From an uncultured Lachnospiraceae bacterium (GTDB lineage Bacteria; Bacillota; Clostridia; Lachnospirales; Lachnospiraceae), in assembly GCA_900554925.1 (NCBI GenBank), contig USJG01000015.1, positions 1 to 25,894 on the forward strand: 25,894 nucleotides of DNA, read 5' to 3'. The position numbers were made by a program, and so were the translations under genes. Under the pieces are notes generated by a model that was not told the origin of the DNA, did not search any database, and was given only the letters and a program-made list of their open reading frames with translations. Shown one piece after another: positions 5,475 through 12,785 of this stretch (position 1 is its first letter; every line of letters begins with the position of its first letter).

Positions 5475-7667
5475 ATGATTAAAATAGGAATGATAATCGG
5501 GGATAGATACGAAATACTGGAAAAGATAGGCACAGGCGGTATGTCTGACGTATATAAGGCTAAGGACCATAAACTGAACCGACTGGTAGCGGTAAAGGTG
5601 TTAAAGCAGGAGTTCAGCGAGAATGCTAATTTTGTATCCAAATTCAGGATCGAGGCCCAGGCAGCAGCAGGCCTGATGCATCCCAATATTGTCAATGTGT
5701 ATGATGTAGGGGAAGAAAATGGAATTTACTACATTGTTATGGAGCTGGTAGAGGGAATTACCCTGAAAAAGTATATTGAAAAGAAAGCCAGGCTTTCCGT
5801 GAAGGAGGCTGTCAGCATTGCCATCCAGGTATCTATGGGGATTGAAGCTGCTCATAACAATCACATCATCCACAGGGATATTAAACCTCAGAACATAATC
5901 ATTTCCAAGGAAGGCAAGGTAAAGGTAACTGACTTTGGTATTGCAAAGGCGGCTACCAGCAACACCATCACTTCAAATGTAATGGGTTCTGTCCATTACA
6001 CTTCTCCGGAGCAGGCCAGAGGAGGCTACTCCGATGAGAAGAGCGATATATATTCTCTTGGTATTACCATGTTTGAAATGCTTACCGGCCGCGTACCCTT
6101 TAACGGGGAGACGACGGTAGCAATCGCCATTAAGCATATTCAGGAGGAAATGCCTTCGCCCAGAGAGTACATTTCCGAAATTCCAATCAGCGTGGAACAA
6201 ATTGTATTTAAATGTTGTCAAAAGAGCCCGGACCGCAGATACCAGTCCATGGGAGAACTGATTACGGACTTAAAGCGTTCTCTGATGACGCCGGACGAGG
6301 ATTTTGTAAAAGTGGTCGATCCGGAGGAAGAAGGTTCTACTAAGATGATCAGCGACAGTGATATGGAGCGTATCAAAAAGCAGACCGGACGCAGGGATAG
6401 TATGGAGGAAGCAATTCATCTGCGCAAGGAAGCAGATGTCAAGAAGAGCGTCAGGAAAAAGTACGAAGCCGTAGAAGAAGAGGATGAGGAGGAAGAGGAC
6501 GATTCCGAATATGAATATTATGAGGAGGATGAGGAAGAAGGAGAGGATTATGATCCCAGGATGGAGCGGATCACAACTATCCTGGCAATCGTAGCCGCCA
6601 TCTTAATTGGCTGTATCGTGCTTTTCTTAGTGGGAAGAGCATTTGGAGTGTTTGATTTTGATATTTTTGGAAAGAATGCTGACCAGGCTAAGGAGCAGGA
6701 AGTAACTGAAAAAGAAATGGTTGAGATGATAGAAGTTACAGGCAGGAATGTGGATGATGTAAAGGTGGACCTGCTTAATCTTGGACTTACGCCTGAAATC
6801 GAGTATCAGGAGAGTGCCCAGTACGATCAGGGTATTGTTATGTCAGCCAAGCTTGAAGATGGAACCGCAGTAGCGGCGGGAACCATGGTAGAGGAGGGCA
6901 GCAACATTGTCCTTACAGTAAGCGCAGGGTCAGAGGGCGTGGAAGTTCCTGATGTGGTAGGCATGACGGAAGCGGAAGCAGTTGCTGCGCTTAGCCAGAA
7001 GGGCTTTGCAGTTAATAAGACAGAAGGCTATGACGAATATATCAAGGAAGGCAATATCATTACCCAGTCGCCCTCAGCAGGCTCCAAAGCACCCAGCGGG
7101 ACGACAGTGACCATCCGCATCAGTCAGGGGGCTGAAAATGCCAAGGTCAGAGTACCGGATCTGATTGGTAAGGATGAGTCGGAAGCCATGGCACTCCTTG
7201 TAGAGGCGGGACTTCAGATGGGGGTAGTATCTGAGGTAAACAATGAAAATGCGGAGCTGTCAGGACTGGTATGCTATCAGAGCTACTCCGTAGGCTCCTA
7301 TGTGGAGGCAGGTACGCTGGTGGATATTAGTATCAGCTTAGGGCCGATTCAGGCCACTTATAAATTTACGGACACCATTTCGGCACCTACGCCTGAGGAG
7401 GATCCTAAGTACCGGTCAGGCACTATGGTGACGGTAACACTGATGGCCGATGATGGAACACTGCTTCTGAGCACACAGACAGCCTCCTTCCCCATACAGC
7501 AGCAGAATATTACCGGAATTAAATGTGAAACAGGATATATTCTGTTTCAGTATGTAAATACTACAGAAGCCACCACCGTCACCAATGAGGACGGAACGGT
7601 GACCACCATAGATGCCTCTGTGGAGAATAAGGAAATCAGAAGAGCAGTGCAGTTTATTGCGGAATAA
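5475..7667 (+). CDS. prkC: Membrane Ser/Thr protein kinase with PASTA domains (PrkC/StkP type)
   Basis: The 730-residue kinase senses cell-wall fragments outside and phosphorylates proteins inside. The kinase domain covers about residues 10-275: glycine loop GTGGMSDVY, ATP-binding Lys41, catalytic HRDIKPQN (Asp135) and DFG (Asp153). A juxtamembrane region follows, with a dense run of Glu/Asp at about residues 331-359, and one membrane helix at about 366-390. Outside are three PASTA repeats (about 415-487, 488-556 and 557-622); the last two open with VPDVVGM and VPDLIGK. A further domain of about 105 residues (YKFTDTI...) ends the protein; it is not PASTA and I do not recognise it. The start is ATG at 5475 with AGAGGT upstream. 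It is in an operon with stp and rsgA. Confidence 0.96.
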   Translation: MIKIGMIIGDRYEILEKIGTGGMSDVYKAKDHKLNRLVAVKVLKQEFSENANFVSKFRIEAQAAAGLMHPNIVNVYDVGEENGIYYIVMELVEGITLKKYIEKKARLSVKEAVSIAIQVSMGIEAAHNNHIIHRDIKPQNIIISKEGKVKVTDFGIAKAATSNTITSNVMGSVHYTSPEQARGGYSDEKSDIYSLGITMFEMLTGRVPFNGETTVAIAIKHIQEEMPSPREYISEIPISVEQIVFKCCQKSPDRRYQSMGELITDLKRSLMTPDEDFVKVVDPEEEGSTKMISDSDMERIKKQTGRRDSMEEAIHLRKEADVKKSVRKKYEAVEEEDEEEEDDSEYEYYEEDEEEGEDYDPRMERITTILAIVAAILIGCIVLFLVGRAFGVFDFDIFGKNADQAKEQEVTEKEMVEMIEVTGRNVDDVKVDLLNLGLTPEIEYQESAQYDQGIVMSAKLEDGTAVAAGTMVEEGSNIVLTVSAGSEGVEVPDVVGMTEAEAVAALSQKGFAVNKTEGYDEYIKEGNIITQSPSAGSKAPSGTTVTIRISQGAENAKVRVPDLIGKDESEAMALLVEAGLQMGVVSEVNNENAELSGLVCYQSYSVGSYVEAGTLVDISISLGPIQATYKFTDTISAPTPEEDPKYRSGTMVTVTLMADDGTLLLSTQTASFPIQQQNITGIKCETGYILFQYVNTTEATTVTNEDGTVTTIDASVENKEIRRAVQFIAE

Positions 7668-7672
7668 GGATA

Positions 7673-8557
7673 ATGGAAAGAATGCAGGGGAAGATAATAA
7701 AGGGAATTGCGGGCTTTTACTATGTGCATACTGCCGAAGGACTGGTGGAATGCAAAGCCAGGGGGATTTTCAGAAAAGATAAGATCAAGCCACTAGTAGG
7801 CGATAATGTAGAAATTGAACTTGGGGATAAAGAGGCTCTTGTTGGAAATATTATCAGGATACTTCCAAGAAGCAATGCCTTAATAAGGCCGGCATCAGCT
7901 AACATCGATCAGGCACTGGTAATCTTTGCAATCCTAAAGCCCAATCCCAATTATAATCTTCTGGATCGTTTCCTCATCAATATGGAAAGGCAGTTTCTTC
8001 CGGCAGTGATCTGTTTTAATAAGAAAGATATTGCTACCGATATGGAGCTTAAAGAATTAAGTGAGGCTTACGGAAAATGCGGCTATCAGGTGCTGTTTGC
8101 CAGCGGAGTAAAGGAACAGGGACTTGAAGAAATACGTAAGTGCCTTAAGGGAAAGACTACCGTGGTAGCAGGGCCCAGCGGCGTAGGCAAATCAACTATT
8201 ATCAATGCACTTTACCCGGAGGCTAATATGGAAACCGGAGAAATCAGCCATAAGATAGAGCGCGGGAAACACACTACCAGACATGCGCAGTTGTTTGCTC
8301 TGTCGGATGACACCTTTATCATGGATACGCCGGGCTTTACTTCTTTAAGTCTTGGAGATATGGAAAAAGAGGATTTACAGGAATGCTACCCGGAATTTGC
8401 ACAATACGAAAAGTACTGCCGCTTTGGGGGCTGCGCCCATATAAGCGAGCCGGGGTGCGGCGTTAAGGAGGCTCTTTCGGAGGGCAGGATCAGCAAAGTG
8501 CGTTATGATAATTATGTTACATTATATGAAGAACTGAAAAACAGAAAAAAGTATTAA
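7673..8557 (+). CDS. rsgA: Small ribosomal subunit biogenesis GTPase RsgA
   Basis: The 294-residue GTPase helps late maturation of the 30S subunit. It has the circularly permuted GTPase order that defines the family: NKKD (residues 116-119) comes first, then GPSGVGKST (167-175) and DTPGF (218-222). An OB-fold occupies the first 70 or so residues. A C-terminal zinc site uses Cys249, Cys254, His256 and Cys262. The ATG at 7673 lies 5 bases after the prkC stop, so the two are transcribed together. The length is normal. Confidence 0.96.
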   Translation: MERMQGKIIKGIAGFYYVHTAEGLVECKARGIFRKDKIKPLVGDNVEIELGDKEALVGNIIRILPRSNALIRPASANIDQALVIFAILKPNPNYNLLDRFLINMERQFLPAVICFNKKDIATDMELKELSEAYGKCGYQVLFASGVKEQGLEEIRKCLKGKTTVVAGPSGVGKSTIINALYPEANMETGEISHKIERGKHTTRHAQLFALSDDTFIMDTPGFTSLSLGDMEKEDLQECYPEFAQYEKYCRFGGCAHISEPGCGVKEALSEGRISKVRYDNYVTLYEELKNRKKY

Positions 8558-8569
8558 CTGGAGGAAAAG

Positions 8570-9667
8570 ATGAAACTTGGAATCGTGGGACTCCCCAATG
8601 TGGGAAAGAGTACATTATTTAATTCACTGACAAAAGCAGGTGCTGAATCGGCCAATTATCCCTTCTGCACCATCGACCCTAATGTGGGGGTGGTGGCAGT
8701 GCCGGATGAGCGGCTAAAGCTTTTAGGAGACATGTATCACTCCAAAAAAGTTACCCCTGCGGTCATTGAGTTTGTGGATATTGCCGGTCTGGTAAAGGGG
8801 GCATCCAAGGGAGAAGGATTGGGGAATCAGTTCCTCAGCAATATAAGAGAAGTGGATGCAGTGGTACATGTGGTAAGATGCTTTGAAGATGCCAATGTAG
8901 TCCATGTAGATGGAAGCATTAATCCCTTGCGGGATATTGAAACCATCAATCTGGAACTGATTTTTTCAGATATTGAAATATTGGAACGCAGGATTGCCAA
9001 GACAGGCAAGGCAGCCAGAATGGACAAGTCCCTGGCAAAGGAGGCGGCTCTTCTGGAAGCGCTGAAAGCGCATCTGGAGGAGGGCAGGCTTGCAAGAAGC
9101 TATGTTACAGAGGATGAAGATGAACTGGCCCTGTTAAATTCCTACAATCTTCTGACCTATAAGCCGGTAATCTTTGCAGCCAATGTAGGAGAAGAGGATC
9201 TGGCAAATGATGGAGCGGATAATGAGAAAGTGGCGGCAGTACGCAGCTTTGCTGCCGAAACAGGCAGTGAGGTGTTTGTGATCTGCGCCCAGATCGAGCA
9301 GGAAATTTCTGAGCTGGATGAGGAAGAAAAGGCAATGTTTCTGGAGGATCTGGGGCTTAAAGAATCAGGACTTGAAAAGCTGATCAAGGCAAGCTATCGT
9401 CTGTTAGGGCTTCACAGCTTCCTGACAGCAGGCGAGGATGAAACCAGAGCATGGACGATTAAAGTGGGTACGAAAGCTCCCCAGGCAGCAGGAAAGATAC
9501 ATACTGACTTTGAGAGAGGTTTTATTAAGGCAGAGGTTGTAAATTATAAGGATCTGCTGGAGCAGGGTTCCCTGGCAGCCGCCAGAGAAAAAGGACTGGT
9601 TGGTATGGAAGGCAAGGAGTATGTGGTAAAAGACGGAGACGTAATTTTATTCCGCTTTAACGTATAA
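8570..9667 (+). CDS. ychF: Redox-regulated ATPase YchF (OBG family)
   Basis: The 365-residue protein is the Obg-family P-loop NTPase that prefers ATP and associates with ribosomes. The P-loop GLPNVGKST is at residues 7-15, followed by the switch region DIAGLVKGASKGEGLGN. The NVGEED segment replaces the usual NKxD guanine-recognition motif. The C-terminal TGS-like domain covers roughly the last 85 residues (AWTIKVGTKAPQAAGKIH, ending VILFRFNV). The start is ATG at 8570 with TGGAGG upstream, 12 bases after rsgA. Its exact cellular role is not settled for the family. Confidence 0.95.
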   Translation: MKLGIVGLPNVGKSTLFNSLTKAGAESANYPFCTIDPNVGVVAVPDERLKLLGDMYHSKKVTPAVIEFVDIAGLVKGASKGEGLGNQFLSNIREVDAVVHVVRCFEDANVVHVDGSINPLRDIETINLELIFSDIEILERRIAKTGKAARMDKSLAKEAALLEALKAHLEEGRLARSYVTEDEDELALLNSYNLLTYKPVIFAANVGEEDLANDGADNEKVAAVRSFAAETGSEVFVICAQIEQEISELDEEEKAMFLEDLGLKESGLEKLIKASYRLLGLHSFLTAGEDETRAWTIKVGTKAPQAAGKIHTDFERGFIKAEVVNYKDLLEQGSLAAAREKGLVGMEGKEYVVKDGDVILFRFNV

Positions 9668-9700
9668 CAGAAAGCGTTTGCCTTAGACTGGAGGTTTTGC

Positions 9701-10567
9701 ATGGATTTAATGGATATAGATTTTCCCAATCTGGGAATTTACCTGAGGAATGTACCTAAAGGTTTTAGTATATTTGGCTTTGAAATTGCATTATATGGCG
9801 TAATCATAGGAATAGGAGTTCTGGCAGGAATCCTGATTGCGGCAAGATGGGCGAAGGTGACGGGACAGGACCCGGATATGTATTGGGATTTTGCCATATA
9901 TGCAGTTATTTTCTCTATTATTGGCGCCAGGATTTATTATGTGATTTTTCAGTGGGATATGTATAAGGATGATCTGCTGAGCATATTTAACATCCGCCAG
10001 GGAGGTCTTGCAATTTACGGCGGTGTGATCGCGGCTTTTGCCACCTTATTTATTTACGCCAGGGTAAAAAAGCAAAATGTGCTGCGGATGGCGGACACGG
10101 GCGTACTTGGGCTGATTCTTGGACAGGCAATCGGCAGATGGGGAAATTTTACCAACAGAGAAGTGTTTGGGGAGTATACGGACAGCCTGTTTGCCATGCG
10201 GCTTCCCATTGATGCCGTGCGCCAGAGTGATATTTCAGAATCTATTGCTGCTCATATTACAGAGGGTGTGAACTATATACAGGTGCATCCCACATTTCTA
10301 TATGAAAGCCTTTGGAATCTGTGCCTTTTGATTCTGATGCTGATTTACTGGAAGCATAAGAAATTTGAAGGTGAAATTGCACTTTTATATTTGGGCGGCT
10401 ATGGACTTGGAAGAGCATGGATCGAGGGAATCAGAACCGATCAGCTTTTTATTCCGGGAACCCATATTCCTGTTTCCCAGGTACTTGCAATTGCATTGTT
10501 TGCAGCCTCACTTATCTGTGATATTATTGTCAGGGTCAGGTGTTCGAAAGAAAAAAAGGAAACATAA
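9701..10567 (+). CDS. lgt: Prolipoprotein diacylglyceryl transferase
   Basis: The 288-residue polytopic membrane enzyme transfers diacylglycerol from phosphatidylglycerol to the lipobox Cys of prolipoproteins. About seven hydrophobic segments can be seen. The family signature GRWGNFTNREVFG starts at residue 145, and the GGLAIYGG motif (101-108) is present with Tyr106 where the E. coli enzyme has His. The start is ATG at 9701, with TGGAGGT upstream and 33 bases after ychF. A terminator lies further on at 10697-10730. Confidence 0.95.
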   Translation: MDLMDIDFPNLGIYLRNVPKGFSIFGFEIALYGVIIGIGVLAGILIAARWAKVTGQDPDMYWDFAIYAVIFSIIGARIYYVIFQWDMYKDDLLSIFNIRQGGLAIYGGVIAAFATLFIYARVKKQNVLRMADTGVLGLILGQAIGRWGNFTNREVFGEYTDSLFAMRLPIDAVRQSDISESIAAHITEGVNYIQVHPTFLYESLWNLCLLILMLIYWKHKKFEGEIALLYLGGYGLGRAWIEGIRTDQLFIPGTHIPVSQVLAIALFAASLICDIIVRVRCSKEKKET

Positions 10568-10641
10568 AAAATAAATATGAAATAAAAAATTTAGATTTAT
10601 TTAATTCTGATAGTCACAATATATAGTGCGATTATCTTGAA

Positions 10642-10650
10642 TGTTATACT
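10642..10650 (+). promoter_or_regulatory. Extended -10 promoter candidate upstream of a terminator
   Basis: TGTTATACT at 10642-10650 is an extended -10 element; no good -35 hexamer is seen around 10622-10627. A start about 7 bases later would make a transcript of only about 75 bases before the terminator at 10697-10730. It may be a small RNA promoter or chance in AT-rich DNA. Confidence 0.28.
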
Positions 10651-10696
10651 AGATATGGTGTGACGACGTGTTGTTTTGGAAAAATCCAGTATTTAT

Positions 10697-10730
10697 GCGC
10701 CTTGCAGGGAACTGCAAGGCGCATTTTTTG
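10697..10730 (+). terminator. Strong intrinsic terminator after lgt
   Basis: An 11-bp perfect stem (10697-10707 with 10714-10724), a 6-base loop and six T. It separates the lgt transcript from the mraZ promoter region. The 326-base gap between lgt and mraZ also holds the operator below; nothing else is clear in it. Confidence 0.92.
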
Positions 10731-10767
10731 CTTGCGCTCACCCTGAAATTGAGGTAGAATGTACATA

Positions 10768-10823
10768 AAAGTGGTGGAAAGTGGTAGAAAGTGTATCTAA
10801 AGTGGGTTAAAGTGGTATACAAT
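10768..10823 (+). promoter_or_regulatory. MraZ operator (five AAAGTGG direct repeats) and -10 region
   Basis: AAAGTGG or a one-base variant occurs at 10768, 10778, 10788 (AAAGTGT), 10799 and 10809. The steps are 10, 10, 11 and 10 bases, about one helix turn, so all repeats face the same side. AAAGTGG repeats are the described MraZ box in Mollicutes, and MraZ binds its own promoter. A -10-like TACAAT lies at 10818-10823 right after the last repeat, so a bound MraZ ring would cover the promoter and control the mraZ-rsmH-ftsL-PBP operon. Confidence 0.82.
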
Positions 10824-10893
10824 AACCTCAAAGCTTTTCGTGGCAGACCGCTTTTGAAACAACAAAGGCAGGATTGGGAACAGGTGAATGCAT

Positions 10894-11325
10894 ATGTTTA
10901 TGGGGGAATACAACCATACAATAGATGCTAAGGGCAGACTGATCATTCCTTCTAAGTTCCGCGAAGTGTTAGGCGATGAATTTGTGGTGACCAAGGGGAT
11001 GGATGGCTGTCTGTTTGTGTTCGATGATCCTGAGTGGCAGGCTTTTGAAGAGAAATTACGTTCATTACCAATGATAGATAAGGAAGCAAGGCAATTTACA
11101 CGTTTCTTTCTGGCGGGTGCAGCCAGCGTGGAGGTGGACAAGCAGGGAAGAATCCTTCTGCCCGCAGTTTTACGTGAATTTGCCGGAATTACCAAAGATA
11201 CGGTACTTGTAGGTGTGGGAAGCAGGGTTGAAATCTGGAGCAAGGACAGATGGGAAGGCACTGTTACCTATCAGGATATGGAAGAAATTTCCAGACATAT
11301 GATCGAACTGGGAATTGGAATTTGA
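10894..11325 (+). CDS. mraZ: Division and cell-wall cluster regulator MraZ
   Basis: The protein is about 143 residues with two AbrB-like halves: MFMGEYNHTIDAKGRLIIPS at the start and a matching second half around VDKQGRILLPAVLREFAG. MraZ is a ring-forming DNA-binding protein that represses its own operon. I chose the ATG at 10894 because the family begins MFMGEYNH and AGGTG lies 7 bases upstream; an ATG at 10888 would add two residues. It is the first gene of the operon and its likely operator is the repeat array just upstream. Confidence 0.95.
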   Translation: MFMGEYNHTIDAKGRLIIPSKFREVLGDEFVVTKGMDGCLFVFDDPEWQAFEEKLRSLPMIDKEARQFTRFFLAGAASVEVDKQGRILLPAVLREFAGITKDTVLVGVGSRVEIWSKDRWEGTVTYQDMEEISRHMIELGIGI

Positions 11326-11339
11326 TTTAAGGAGCAGCA

Positions 11340-12278
11340 ATGGCGTTTAAGCACACATCCGTATTGCTTGAAGAGACAATTGAAGGATTAAAAATTAAGC
11401 CGGAAGGCATTTATGTGGATGGAACCTTAGGCGGCGGCGGTCATTCCTGGGAAATTGCCCGAAGATTAGGAAAAAGCGGCAGGCTCATTGGAATTGATCA
11501 GGATGAAGCGGCTATTATAGCCGCAGGTAAGCGGTTAGAGGAATTTGGTGATAAGGTAACTATTGTCAGAAGTAATTACCGCAATACAAAAGAGGTGCTT
11601 TCTTCTCTGGGGATTGCAGGAATAGACGGGATGATGTTGGATCTTGGCGTATCCTCCTATCAGCTGGACACCGGGGAGAGAGGTTTTTCCTATCGGTTCG
11701 ACGCACCTTTAGACATGAGGATGGATTTAAGGCAAAGCTTTTCTGCCAGAGATATTGTGAATGATTATGATGAAAGGGAGTTATATCGGATTATTCGTGA
11801 TTATGGAGAGGATAAGTTCGCGAAGAATATTGCCAGGCACATTGTAATGGCCAGACAGAAAAAGCCCATAGAGACCACGGGAGAGCTAAATGATATTATA
11901 AAGGCTGCAATTCCGGCAAAGATGCGCACAGAAGGCGGACATCCCTCGAAACGCACCTTTCAGGCTATCAGGATCGAGTGCAATAAGGAGCTTGAGGTGC
12001 TTAAGGAATCGCTGGATGGGCTGATCGAGCTTTTAAACCCCGGCGGAAGGCTTTGTGTAATAACCTTTCATTCTCTGGAGGATAGGATAGTAAAAACTGT
12101 TTTTAAAACAGCGGAAAAGCCCTGTATATGCCCGCCCAGCTTTCCAGTATGCGTTTGCGGCAGGATAAGCAGGGGAAAGGTGATAACAGGTAAGCCGATT
12201 TTGCCAGGTGAGGAAGAATTAAGGACAAACACAAGGTCCAAAAGCGCAAAATTAAGGATTTTTGAAAAATTAAATTAA
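11340..12278 (+). CDS. rsmH: 16S rRNA (cytosine1402-N4)-methyltransferase
   Basis: The 312-residue SAM-dependent enzyme methylates N4 of C1402 in 16S rRNA. The SAM-binding motif GTLGGGGHS is near residue 29-37, then LIGIDQDE. The catalytic region contains DLGVSSYQLD, and the C-terminal ITFHSLEDRIVK is typical of RsmH. The start is ATG at 11340 with AGGAG upstream, 14 bases after mraZ. This is the normal second gene of the dcw cluster. Confidence 0.97.
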   Translation: MAFKHTSVLLEETIEGLKIKPEGIYVDGTLGGGGHSWEIARRLGKSGRLIGIDQDEAAIIAAGKRLEEFGDKVTIVRSNYRNTKEVLSSLGIAGIDGMMLDLGVSSYQLDTGERGFSYRFDAPLDMRMDLRQSFSARDIVNDYDERELYRIIRDYGEDKFAKNIARHIVMARQKKPIETTGELNDIIKAAIPAKMRTEGGHPSKRTFQAIRIECNKELEVLKESLDGLIELLNPGGRLCVITFHSLEDRIVKTVFKTAEKPCICPPSFPVCVCGRISRGKVITGKPILPGEEELRTNTRSKSAKLRIFEKLN

Positions 12279-12295
12279 GTCAGGAGATTTTAATT

Positions 12296-12772
12296 ATGGC
12301 AGTAAACGCAAGAGAGAGGAGAAAAACTGCATATAGGAACAGTGTTTATGTGCAGGGAAATACTGCCAGAAGATTACAGGCAGTGCCTGATATACAAAAG
12401 ACGCCGGTAAGAAAGGTAAGCACCAGAACCCGGAAAAACAGGGAGAAAGCTTCCCACATGAATATTGGTTCCGTGCTTTTTATGGCGGCAGCTATGGTTG
12501 CGGCAGGTTTTATTCTTACATGGTACCTGACCTTACAGTCTGATATAACCAATAGCATTAAACATATTTCCGCTTTGGAGAGTGAATTAAATTATTTAAA
12601 GCTTGCAAATGACGAAAATTATAGTAGAATAACAAGTAGCGTCAACCTGGAGGAAGTAAAGCGGGTTGCGATTCAGGAACTGGGTATGAGTTATGCCAAG
12701 GAGGGCCAGATTGTAACATTTAATGGCGAGGGCAGCGATTATGTGAGACAGACGGGCGATATACCCGATTAA
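12296..12772 (+). CDS. ftsL: FtsL-like septum protein
   Basis: The 158-residue protein has a basic cytoplasmic tail (residues 1-55), one membrane helix (about 57-80) and an outer segment (about 82-130) that can form a coiled coil and resembles the FtsL/DivIC leucine-zipper region. Sequence conservation in this family is low, so the call rests on this topology and on its place between rsmH and a division PBP. FtsL joins DivIB and DivIC to control the septal synthase. The start is ATG at 12296 with GGAG upstream. Confidence 0.8.
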   Translation: MAVNARERRKTAYRNSVYVQGNTARRLQAVPDIQKTPVRKVSTRTRKNREKASHMNIGSVLFMAAAMVAAGFILTWYLTLQSDITNSIKHISALESELNYLKLANDENYSRITSSVNLEEVKRVAIQELGMSYAKEGQIVTFNGEGSDYVRQTGDIPD

Positions 12773-12785
12773 AGCAGGTGTAAAT

